From CAYPGJ01 sp050174775 (GTDB lineage Bacteria > Planctomycetota > Phycisphaerae > Phycisphaerales > UBA1924), in NCBI GenBank assembly GCA_050174775.1, contig JBFXJP010000003.1, forward strand, positions 1-64,000: a DNA stretch of 64,000 bases, read 5' to 3'. Shown here one piece after another: positions 42,131 through 50,089 of the stretch. Made by a program: the position numbers and the translations under genes. The notes under the pieces are model-generated. The model was not told the origin of the DNA and made no database searches. It saw nothing but the letters and a program-made list of their open reading frames with translations. Positions within the stretch are counted from its first letter, which is position 1; each line of letters starts with the position of its first letter.

Positions 42131-43381
42131 GTGCTGAGCACGAGCGCAGAGGCGAGGGGAGATGTCGCACGCGGTGGTGTCGCCGCGCCGCCGACGCTGC
42201 GCGAGTTCGACGGCGTCATCTGCTTCGGGGGAGAGGACTGGTGGTATCACAACCGCGGCCACTACGACATGCAGATGATGCGCGAGCTTTCGCGCGTCGT
42301 GCCCGTGCTGTACGTCAATTCGATCGGCATGCGCGTGCCGAGAGTGGGGGAGGGGCGGATGTTCCTCACCCGTGTCCGGCGCAAGCTCAAGAGCCTGCGC
42401 CGCGGGCTCGTCGAGGCGCGCCCGAACTTCTGGGTCTTCAGCCCGTTCAGCGTTCCGGGCCGGTTCGGCGGCGTTGCGCGACGACGCGTCATGCCTCTGA
42501 TGGTCCGACGCGCGGCCAAGCGTCTCGGCATACGGAAGCCGCTCGTCTGGGTCGCCTGCCCTCCGGGCGAACAAGCCGTGGGGCGGCTCGGTGAGGTCGG
42601 CGTCGTCTACCAGCGCACGGACCGCTACGAGCGATTTCGCGGCGTCGATCCCGAGGAGATCAAAGGCTACGACCTTCGCCTCAAGGACGCGGCCGATTTC
42701 ACCGTCTTCTGCGCCACGCTCCTCTACGAGGAGGAGCGTGATGAGTGCCGCCGCGCGGTCTACATCGACCACGGCGTCGACTACGAGCGGTTCGCCTCGG
42801 CCGGTGTGTCGGGCGCGGAGCCGCTCGATCTTGTCGGCATGCCAAGACCCAGAGCCGGGTTCGTGGGCGGGATCGACTCGCACACCTTCGACCCGCCCTT
42901 GTTCGTCGATGTGGCAAAGCGCCTCCCGCACGTGTATTTCATGATGGTCGGCGCGTGCTCGCTGCCGGAAGGCTGGTGTGATCTGCCCAACGTGCGGTTC
43001 TTCGGACAGCGTCCGTACGAGGAGGTCGCGCGATACATGGCATCGTGTGATGTGCTGCTCATGCCGTGGAACGAGAGCGAATGGATCAAGGGGTGCAATC
43101 CGGTGAAGCTCAAGGAGTACCTCGCGGTCGGCCGGCCTGTGGTCACGACATGGTTCGAGGAGCTCAAGCGCTACGAGGGCCACACGCATGTAGCGAAGGG
43201 GAGCGAGGCCTTCGCGCGAGCGATCGAGGAAGCGCTCAGGCAGGGAAATGACGCGGAGACGCAGCGCAGCCGAGTGCGCAACGAGACGTGGGACGCGAAG
43301 GGGCTTGCGGCGCTGGATGCGCTCCGCGAGTCGGGATTGACGCCGAGCACGCTCAGGAAAGGAACGAGAGATGTCGCTTGA
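42131..43381 (+). CDS. Glycosyltransferase (GT-B-like)
   Basis: 416 aa from GTG 42131, with GAGGA 7 nt upstream. The first part (VICFGGEDWWYHNRGHYDMQMMREL) resembles the acceptor domain, and the second has the GT-B donor segment (RYMASCDVLLMPWNES...CNPVKLKEYLAVGRPVVTT), the usual GT1/GT4 pattern. Sugar and donor cannot be read from sequence. The gene overlaps the downstream cupin gene by 11 bp. Confidence 0.75.
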   Translation: MLSTSAEARGDVARGGVAAPPTLREFDGVICFGGEDWWYHNRGHYDMQMMRELSRVVPVLYVNSIGMRVPRVGEGRMFLTRVRRKLKSLRRGLVEARPNFWVFSPFSVPGRFGGVARRRVMPLMVRRAAKRLGIRKPLVWVACPPGEQAVGRLGEVGVVYQRTDRYERFRGVDPEEIKGYDLRLKDAADFTVFCATLLYEEERDECRRAVYIDHGVDYERFASAGVSGAEPLDLVGMPRPRAGFVGGIDSHTFDPPLFVDVAKRLPHVYFMMVGACSLPEGWCDLPNVRFFGQRPYEEVARYMASCDVLLMPWNESEWIKGCNPVKLKEYLAVGRPVVTTWFEELKRYEGHTHVAKGSEAFARAIEEALRQGNDAETQRSRVRNETWDAKGLAALDALRESGLTPSTLRKGTRDVA

Positions 43382-43871
43382 GACCCGCAAGATGCGTGTG
43401 TGTCGCGAGGGGCCGGGCGAGGCGCACAGGCTCGCGCTCGCGGAGTCGGAGCCCGTCTTTGTTCCCGCGACTCTCTTCGCGGACGATCGTGGGTGGTCGA
43501 TGATGAACCAGCTGCAGGGCGTGATGACCCCCGAAGGGCAGGTCAACTACTCCGTGCAATACCCCGGCGTGATCAAGGCGTGGCATCGGCACAAGCACCA
43601 GACCGATTTCTGGATGTGCCTCCGTGGCCACGTGAAGGTCGGCGTGCAGCGCGAGGGTGAGAACTGGGCGTGGCTCCACGTGCTGGGCGAGAAGGCGCCC
43701 GGCGTGGTGGTCATCCCGCCCACGCTCTGGCACGGCGCCGCGACCGTGGGACACGAGCCCGCGGGGTTGTTCTACTACGTGACGAAGGCGTACGACGCCG
43801 CGAACCCAGACGAGCAGCGCCGCGCGTACGACGCGCTCGCCGGATTCCCCTGGAGCGTGAGACACGGGTGA
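43371..43871 (+). CDS. RmlC-like cupin (dTDP-4-dehydrorhamnose 3,5-epimerase family)
   Basis: 166 aa with GGAACGAG upstream. The cupin has the epimerase-type framework: DDRGWSMMNQL, GQVNYSVQYPGVIKAWHRHKHQ, DFWMCLRGHVKVGV and VVVIPPTLWHGA. It is shorter and more divergent than typical RmlC. If it acts in rhamnose synthesis it would complete the set RmlA, RmlB and RmlD encoded further on. A related sugar isomerase is the alternative. Confidence 0.7.
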   Translation: MSLETRKMRVCREGPGEAHRLALAESEPVFVPATLFADDRGWSMMNQLQGVMTPEGQVNYSVQYPGVIKAWHRHKHQTDFWMCLRGHVKVGVQREGENWAWLHVLGEKAPGVVVIPPTLWHGAATVGHEPAGLFYYVTKAYDAANPDEQRRAYDALAGFPWSVRHG

Positions 43872-44806
43872 GCGAGCCGCGCACGAGCCCCACGAACGTC
43901 TGCGTGCTGCTCGCGGGCGCGCTGAAGTCGTCACCGCTCACCGCGGCCAGCGGGATGAGCGTGCTCGATCTGTGGCTGACGCGAGAGCGCACCGTGCTGG
44001 GCCTCTGGATCGACGCGCTCCGCGAGACCGGCCGCCCCTGGGAAGTGCGTGTCGCGCACAACCGTCAGACGCCCTCGCCACGCGAACTCGGCGAGCACGA
44101 CGGCGTCATGGTCCGCGAGGTGGTCGATTCCGGCTCGTACCGCGGCCCGGCCGGCGTTGCGCGCGACGCCACCGAGGATGTCTCCGATGACGCCGAGGTG
44201 CTGGTGTGCGAGGCGGGCCGGTGGATCTCCTCCGGGCTGACCGAGCTGCTGCACGCGCACGAAGTGGGAGGCGCGGACGTCACGGTCGGCGTGAATCCCG
44301 ATCAGTCTCCCGCGGGCGTGTTTGCGCTCCGCCGAACGGCGCTCAAGCTCGCGCCGGCGGTCGGCTTCATGGACATGAAGGAGCAATGGTTGGATCGGGT
44401 GCGGGCGACCGGCGGGAACGTGCGAGGCCTCACGCTTTCTGGACGCGGCGCACTCCCGCTCCGATCCCGCTTGGGCTTTGTCAGGGCCGGGATGACGGCT
44501 GCAGGCTGGACGGGATCGGATGATCTCGACGAGGTGCGCACGATTGAGGGGGGCGGCGCGAACGCGGGCGCGGTCTTTCGCGTTATAGGGGCGGGCGCGG
44601 GCATCGGCGCCGGGGCGCACGTGGAGGATTCCATCGTGATGGGCGACGCCATGGTGGGCGCGGGGGCGTTGGTCGTCCGGAGTGTCGTGTGCCCCGGAGC
44701 CCGGGTCGAGGCGGGCGCGGAAGTGGTCGATGCTATCGTCGGTACAAGGGGGGTAGTTCGGGATATGGAAGGTCGGCAAGAGCGCATGGAGCGGAATCGA
44801 GCGTGA
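43868..44806 (+). CDS. Nucleotidyltransferase-like protein with hexapeptide-repeat C-terminus
   Basis: 312 aa from GTG 43868, overlapping the previous stop. The N-terminus (NVCVLLAGALKSSPLTAASG) resembles the GT-A fold of sugar-nucleotide transferases, but the LAGG-x-G-TR signature of RmlA/ManC is not intact. The C-terminus is a left-handed beta-helix (GAGAGIGAGAHVEDSIVMGDAMVGAGALVV). This resembles a degenerate GlmU or ManC fusion. Catalytic competence is doubtful; it may be a regulatory or non-canonical enzyme. The last codons overlap the exosortase start by 4 bp. Confidence 0.6.
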   Translation: MSEPRTSPTNVCVLLAGALKSSPLTAASGMSVLDLWLTRERTVLGLWIDALRETGRPWEVRVAHNRQTPSPRELGEHDGVMVREVVDSGSYRGPAGVARDATEDVSDDAEVLVCEAGRWISSGLTELLHAHEVGGADVTVGVNPDQSPAGVFALRRTALKLAPAVGFMDMKEQWLDRVRATGGNVRGLTLSGRGALPLRSRLGFVRAGMTAAGWTGSDDLDEVRTIEGGGANAGAVFRVIGAGAGIGAGAHVEDSIVMGDAMVGAGALVVRSVVCPGARVEAGAEVVDAIVGTRGVVRDMEGRQERMERNRA

Positions 44807-45678
44807 TCAGGCGTCGGGCATGGCGGTTCCGTGACGGTATGGCTCTCGCGGCGTTGGTCGCGCTCGCTGTCGCTGCCACGTGGGGTGTTTGGCGCGACAT
44901 CGTCGAGGTCGTCCGCAACAACGAAGAACAGTCCCACGTCCTCCTTGCCCCTGTGGTCGCGGCCTGGCTCTTCTGGGTCCGACGCGAGCGTGCGAGACTC
45001 ACCTCTCCCACATGGAGCCTCTGGGGTGCGCCGGTCATCATCGGCGGCTGGGCGCTCGCCTGGTACGGGTTCGGCGCCGGGCACCTCATTCTCCAGCACT
45101 TCGGCGCGCTGCTGATGGTCTTCGGCGCGTCGCTCACCGTGCTCGGCGTCGATTTTGTGGTGAAGTTCGCCCCGGCCTTTGCCGCCCTCGCCTTCCTCAT
45201 GCCGGTGCCCGGCATGATCCGGCACCAGATCGCGTTGCCGTTGCAGGAAGCGACCGCGCGTGTCACCCACTTCATCATGGAACTCATCGGCCAACCGGTC
45301 ACGGTGGCCGGGAACGTCCTGCAGATCAACGGTCATGACGTGGCGGTGGCCGAGGCGTGCAACGGGATGCGCATGGTCTCCGCCCTCGGGCTCGTCGCGT
45401 TCGCGTTCGTTTTTTCGACGCCGATGCGGAACTGGGTTCGGTTGCTGATCCTTGCGATCAGCCCCATCGTCGCGCTCATCGTGAACGTCGTTCGTCTGGG
45501 CCCGACGGTGCTGATGTACGGGTACGCCGACTTTGAGACCGCCGAGCTGTTCCACGACATCAGCGGATGGGCCGTTCTCGGGCTCGCGCTCGGGATCCTG
45601 TGGGCCGTGCTGGCCACGCTGCGCTGGCTGGAGGTCCCGGTTGCGCCGTTCGCCGCCGCGAGGAGCGCACGAGCATGA
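44803..45678 (+). CDS. xrt: Exosortase
   Basis: 291 aa from GTG 44803. Multi-pass membrane protein with the exosortase catalytic triad at expected spacing: Cys186 (EACNGM), Arg231 (VNVVRLGP) and His251 (LFHDISGW). Exosortases cleave the PEP-CTERM tail of exported proteins. Seven PEP-CTERM-type proteins are encoded in this window, making them plausible substrates. Placement in a polysaccharide operon with EpsI is classical for exosortases. The AxNGMR variant of the Cys motif (normal A-C-S-G) is noteworthy. The subfamily cannot be decided from sequence alone. Confidence 0.9.
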   Translation: MIRRRAWRFRDGMALAALVALAVAATWGVWRDIVEVVRNNEEQSHVLLAPVVAAWLFWVRRERARLTSPTWSLWGAPVIIGGWALAWYGFGAGHLILQHFGALLMVFGASLTVLGVDFVVKFAPAFAALAFLMPVPGMIRHQIALPLQEATARVTHFIMELIGQPVTVAGNVLQINGHDVAVAEACNGMRMVSALGLVAFAFVFSTPMRNWVRLLILAISPIVALIVNVVRLGPTVLMYGYADFETAELFHDISGWAVLGLALGILWAVLATLRWLEVPVAPFAAARSARA

Positions 45679-46433
45679 ACCGCGGATTCCGATCAGGCTG
45701 GCGTGTGGCGTTGGCCGGGGCGATGTCCGCCGCGGTGCTCCTGAGCGCGCTGGCGAGCCGCCTCCTGCCCGGATGGATCGACGCAGGCCCCGCGCGCCGG
45801 CTGCTCGTCAGCCTCGGCATGGACGCCCCGCCGCTGCGAGGCGCCGAGGATTACTTCCAACGCGTCGCCGGCGCGATCGAGCGCATCCCCTACCGCATCG
45901 GTCCCTGGCTCGGTCGCGACGTCGAGACCCAGCCCGCCGCGGTGCGGCTCCTGCGCCCCAACAAGCTCATGCAGCGTCGATACACCGATCCCGCGACCGG
46001 TGAGGACGTCAGTCTGTTGCTCGTGCATTGCGGGGATGTGCGCGATATGGCCGGTCACTACCCGCCGGTGTGCTATCCGGCGCACGGATGGAAGGAGACG
46101 GCTTCCGCGGACGCGTACGAGACGATCCAGCTGCTTGGACAGAGCGCGCGAGCGCGCGTGTACCGCTTCACGCAGCGTCGTGACGGCGTACTGCGCGAGA
46201 TGTCCGTCGTGAACTTCTTCGTGCTCCCGGGGGGCGAGAGCCACGTCACGCCGGACATGGACGATCTCGAACGCGCGACCCAGCGGCGCGCCAGCGCGAC
46301 CCTGGGCTCGGCGCAGGTCCAGATCCTTACGAGCGAACGGATGACCGAAGAGCAGAGGCGCGAAGTCGTCGGCGAGTTTGTGCGGGCGATCGAGCCCTCG
46401 CTCCGCGAGGTCGCCCGGGGAGTCGAGCCATGA
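45675..46433 (+). CDS. EpsI-like exosortase-associated protein
   Basis: 252 aa, starting at ATG 45675 in an ATGA overlap. A hydrophobic N-terminal segment (about 11-32) anchors a DUF3485-like periplasmic domain marked by HCGDVRDMAGHYPPVCYPAHGW. EpsI proteins accompany exosortases as a separate gene or fused to the exosortase C-terminus; here it is separate. Its precise role is unknown. Confidence 0.82.
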   Translation: MNRGFRSGWRVALAGAMSAAVLLSALASRLLPGWIDAGPARRLLVSLGMDAPPLRGAEDYFQRVAGAIERIPYRIGPWLGRDVETQPAAVRLLRPNKLMQRRYTDPATGEDVSLLLVHCGDVRDMAGHYPPVCYPAHGWKETASADAYETIQLLGQSARARVYRFTQRRDGVLREMSVVNFFVLPGGESHVTPDMDDLERATQRRASATLGSAQVQILTSERMTEEQRREVVGEFVRAIEPSLREVARGVEP

Positions 46434-48658
46434 TGGACCAGGCCCCGAGAATGCTCGAAGGCAACGTTGCGCAGCCCGCCGCGCCGGCGGAGAACCCCGT
46501 CCGCATGGTCGTGCGGCAGCTCCGCGGCCGCTTGCACATCGTCCTGCCGCTCGCCGCCGCGCTCGGCCTCTGCGGCATGCTCGCCGGCTGGTTCGCGCTC
46601 GAGCCCCAGTACACCAGCATGGGCATGATCCGCGTCGCGCCGACCGACGATCGTCTCTTCGGCGATGACAACAAGGTCATGCCCCTCTTCGAATCCTACG
46701 TAGGGCTCCAGGCGGAGAACCTCCAGAGCCGACGCGTCCGTGATCGCGCGCTCGCCGACCGCCCCGGCCCGGCGGGCGAATCCTCGCTCCGTCAGCTCGG
46801 CTGGCCGTCCGGAGACGCCGGTGTGGCCTTGCTCGCACGACGGCTGCAGGTCGGCGCCCGCCGCGGCGGGCAGACCGTGAACGTCAGCGTCACCCACGAG
46901 GACCCGAGAGTCGCGCAGCGCGCCGTCAACGCGGTGCTGGAGTCCTACGAGGAGATCTTCGGCGAGGAAACCGGGCTTGCGCAGACACGTGACGAGCGCA
47001 CCCTCGAAGTCCTCGAGACGGAGCTGCAGCGTCAGCTCTCCTCCTTCCGCCAGAACATCCTCACCCTCACGCAGGAGTACGGCGCAGGGTCCGAGACCCT
47101 CGACCGCCAGCATCAAACCAAGATCGAGGAGATCGCCGACCTCGACAAGCGCCTCTCGATCCTCGACACCGCGATCAGCGAGCGGCGCGGCAAGATCGAG
47201 GGAGGCGCCGACGAGATCGGCGATTCGATCGTCGAGTCCGCGTCTGACCGCGAACTGGAAACGCTCGTGCGCGAGGAGGCCTCCGCGGTCGCCGAGCTCG
47301 AATCGCTCTCCACCCGCTACGGCCCCGCGCACCGCACCATCCGCGCCATCACCCAGCGGCTCGAATCCATCCGGGCCCAGATCGATGCGCGCCTCGCGCA
47401 GCTCCGCGCGCAAGCGGCAGCCAAGGCCACCGACACCGTGAACCTCCGCACGGCCCCTCTCGAGCAGCTCGAGGGCATGCGCAAGCAGTTCAGCGAGCAA
47501 CGCGAGGCCGTGAACCGCGAGGCCGTCGCGCTCGCCCAGAAGCGCCTCAGCATCAGCGCGCTCGAGGACCAGGTCCGCGAGACGCGCGACAAGCTCGAGC
47601 GCACCCGCAAGCAGCTCGACACCATGCGCCTCGAGAAGCGCCGCGAACAGCCGGGGCGCGTCACCGTTGCCTCCCGCGGCGATCTTCCCGTCGTCCCGAG
47701 CACCGACCGTCGAATCCCGCTCGCCTTCGCGGGCGGAGTCGGCGGCGTCGGCATCGCCGTCGGTGTCGTGTTCCTCTACGGGCTCCTCACATCCCGGTAC
47801 CGATTCATCGAGGACGTCGAGCGCGCGATGGTCTCCGCGCCCCTCCTCGGCACACTTCCCGATCTTTCCGTGGGCGATCCCGAGCAGGAGGAGCTGGCCG
47901 CGGCCAGCGTCCACCACCTCCGCAACATGCTCCAGCTCCAGCGAGCGCGTGAGCACGACGGCGGCACGGTCTACACCATCACCAGCGCAGCCCCCGGCGA
48001 CGGCAAGACCAGCATGACGCTCTCTCTGGGCATGTCATTCGCCGCCGCAGGCCACCGGACGCTTCTCATCGACGCGGACTTCTACGGACGCGGCCTCTCC
48101 AAGTCGCTCGGCCTCCGCGACGCCGCAGGACTCATGGATGCGGTCAAATCGGCAAACGCGAGCCGCCCTGTCGTCCGAACCCGGTTCCCCGATGTCTGGG
48201 CGCTGCCAGCGGGCCGCGGCGATGCCGCCGACGCGCAAGCCCTCTCACGTGATCGGCTCGACGTCCTTCTCCAGGAATGCCGCGCCGAGTTCGACGTCGT
48301 CGTCATCGACACCGGCCCCCTCCTCGGCAGCATCGAGGGCAACCTCGCCTCCGCGCTCTCCGACGGCGTTGTCCTCATGCTCGCGCGCGGCCAGGACTCC
48401 AAGATCCTGAAGGCCTGCCTCTCGCGTCTGGCCACGCTCGGCGCCGTCTGCTCCGGTCTTGTCTTCAACCGCGCCTCGAAAACCGATTTCGTCCGCAGTG
48501 TCAGCCACGCCTCCATCCGTTCGCGCCTCGATCAGAAGCCCGCCCAGGAGCCCGCCCTCGCGCCCGCTCCCCCGGTCGAAGAGAGCGCGCTCATCCGCGC
48601 CATCGGCGCCAGCCGCTCAGGCCACGACGAGATCGATCACGTCGAAGGCGCTCCATGA
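46430..48658 (+). CDS. Wzz/BY-kinase fusion: chain-length determinant and tyrosine autokinase
   Basis: 742 aa. Two hydrophobic segments (about 37-57 and 432-453) enclose a periplasmic coiled-coil Wzz domain, followed by a cytoplasmic BY-kinase with Walker A (PGDGKTS, about 522-528), Walker A' (LLIDADFYG, about 546-554) and Walker B (VVIDTGPL, about 623-630). These proteins set chain length and help export through autophosphorylation of C-terminal tyrosines. Here the C-terminus (HDEIDHVEGAP) has no tyrosine cluster. The gene overlaps the EpsI gene by 4 bp. Confidence 0.88.
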   Translation: MMDQAPRMLEGNVAQPAAPAENPVRMVVRQLRGRLHIVLPLAAALGLCGMLAGWFALEPQYTSMGMIRVAPTDDRLFGDDNKVMPLFESYVGLQAENLQSRRVRDRALADRPGPAGESSLRQLGWPSGDAGVALLARRLQVGARRGGQTVNVSVTHEDPRVAQRAVNAVLESYEEIFGEETGLAQTRDERTLEVLETELQRQLSSFRQNILTLTQEYGAGSETLDRQHQTKIEEIADLDKRLSILDTAISERRGKIEGGADEIGDSIVESASDRELETLVREEASAVAELESLSTRYGPAHRTIRAITQRLESIRAQIDARLAQLRAQAAAKATDTVNLRTAPLEQLEGMRKQFSEQREAVNREAVALAQKRLSISALEDQVRETRDKLERTRKQLDTMRLEKRREQPGRVTVASRGDLPVVPSTDRRIPLAFAGGVGGVGIAVGVVFLYGLLTSRYRFIEDVERAMVSAPLLGTLPDLSVGDPEQEELAAASVHHLRNMLQLQRAREHDGGTVYTITSAAPGDGKTSMTLSLGMSFAAAGHRTLLIDADFYGRGLSKSLGLRDAAGLMDAVKSANASRPVVRTRFPDVWALPAGRGDAADAQALSRDRLDVLLQECRAEFDVVVIDTGPLLGSIEGNLASALSDGVVLMLARGQDSKILKACLSRLATLGAVCSGLVFNRASKTDFVRSVSHASIRSRLDQKPAQEPALAPAPPVEESALIRAIGASRSGHDEIDHVEGAP

Positions 48659-50085
48659 CCAGCGTTCACACGGGCGCCACGCCGTTGCCGGTCGCGAGCC
48701 AGGCCGCGGATGCACCGACACTCTGGGGGCTGAGCGTTCGCGGGCTCCATGACCGCTGGTGGGCGGGCCGAGGAGTTCAGGTCGTCCGCCGCTCGGAACG
48801 AGTCGCCATCGAGTCCCCCGGACCCGAGCTCTATCTTCTCCTCGAGCCCGACGAGCTCGTCTATTTCGAGCCCGCGCCCGTGGTCAAACGGCTCGCGTGG
48901 CTCAAGCCGCGAGTAATGCGCGTCCGCATCGTCGACGAATCCCAGGAGCCCGGAGTCGAGCGCGTCCTCCTCGACGATGAGCGCCGAGTCACCGCCATCC
49001 GCCGCGTCTACCGCCCGTCGATGCGCGACAGCGCGCGCGTCCTCCTCTGCGCGGACCCCGACGTCGCGCGCGCCTGGGCCAAAGCCACGTCCAGACGCGA
49101 CGCCCTCGATGCCCTTGTGCGTGGCGAAGAGCGAGACCGCACCGCCGTCGACCGCGCTTCCGGCAAGGTCTTTGACGCGTCCTCCCGCGCCTCCCGACGA
49201 GCTTGCCTCGCGCTCCTCCTCCGCACCTGGAAGACGCCCGGCGCCACCGTCCCGGGCGTCTTCGAGTTTGCGCCCGGCGTCTTCGCCCACGAAACCACCC
49301 GCATCGACCCCGGGGCGCGACTCGTCGGCCCGGCATGGCTCGGCGCAGGCTCCAAACTCACCAACAACGCCGTCGTCATCGGCCCCGCCATCGCCATGGA
49401 CGAGGCCCGCGACGTCGTCCCCGGCCCCGTCCCCTGGAGCGAAGCCCTCAACCCCGCCTTCCGCCTCCGCCCAAGACTCCCCGGCCGACCCGGCTGGCCC
49501 GCCGCGAAGCGCACCTTCGACATCCTCTTCTCCCTCGCCGTTCTCGCCGCCACCCTTCCGATCTACCCCTTCATCATCGCGGCCATCATGCTCGAGGACG
49601 GTTGGCCCGTCTTCTTCGCGCACACCAGACAGACACGCGGCGGGCGCGACTTTCCCTGCCTCAAGTTCCGCACCATGTGCCGCAACGCCGAAGCGATGAA
49701 GGCGGAGCTCGCGCGCAAGAACCAGGCCGACGGCCCGCAGTTCTTCATCGAGAACGACCCGCGCCTCCTCCGCTGCGGCCGGTTCCTGCGCAGGTTCCAG
49801 CTCGACGAGCTCCCGCAGTTCCTCAACGTTCTCGCGGGCCACATGAGCGTCGTCGGGCCGCGCCCCAGCCCCGACAAGGAGAATCAATACTGCCCCGCGT
49901 GGCGGGAGGCGCGACTCAGCGTGCGCCCCGGCGTCACCGGGCTCTGGCAGGTGCGCCGCACGCGCGCGCCCGAGACCGATTTTCAGGAGTGGATCAGGTA
50001 CGATCTCGAATACGTGCAGAACCAGGGCTGGCGACTCGACCTGTGGATCATCTGGAAGACGCTGGCCCGCATGATCGGTGGGTGA
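48655..50085 (+). CDS. Polyprenyl-phosphate sugar-1-phosphate transferase with N-terminal extension
   Basis: 476 aa from ATG 48655. The C-terminal half is a monotopic sugar transferase of WcaJ/PssY type: KRTFDILFSLAVLAATL membrane helix, CLKFRTMCRNAE, LRRFQLDELPQFLNVLAGHMSVVGPRP and the RPGVTGLWQVR catalytic segment. It starts repeat-unit assembly on the lipid carrier. The N-terminal 270 residues are different, with a short hexapeptide-like stretch (HETTRIDPGARLVGPAWLGAGSK) near 225-250. That domain is not recognised. Confidence 0.85.
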   Translation: MTSVHTGATPLPVASQAADAPTLWGLSVRGLHDRWWAGRGVQVVRRSERVAIESPGPELYLLLEPDELVYFEPAPVVKRLAWLKPRVMRVRIVDESQEPGVERVLLDDERRVTAIRRVYRPSMRDSARVLLCADPDVARAWAKATSRRDALDALVRGEERDRTAVDRASGKVFDASSRASRRACLALLLRTWKTPGATVPGVFEFAPGVFAHETTRIDPGARLVGPAWLGAGSKLTNNAVVIGPAIAMDEARDVVPGPVPWSEALNPAFRLRPRLPGRPGWPAAKRTFDILFSLAVLAATLPIYPFIIAAIMLEDGWPVFFAHTRQTRGGRDFPCLKFRTMCRNAEAMKAELARKNQADGPQFFIENDPRLLRCGRFLRRFQLDELPQFLNVLAGHMSVVGPRPSPDKENQYCPAWREARLSVRPGVTGLWQVRRTRAPETDFQEWIRYDLEYVQNQGWRLDLWIIWKTLARMIGG

Positions 50086-50089
50086 ATCG

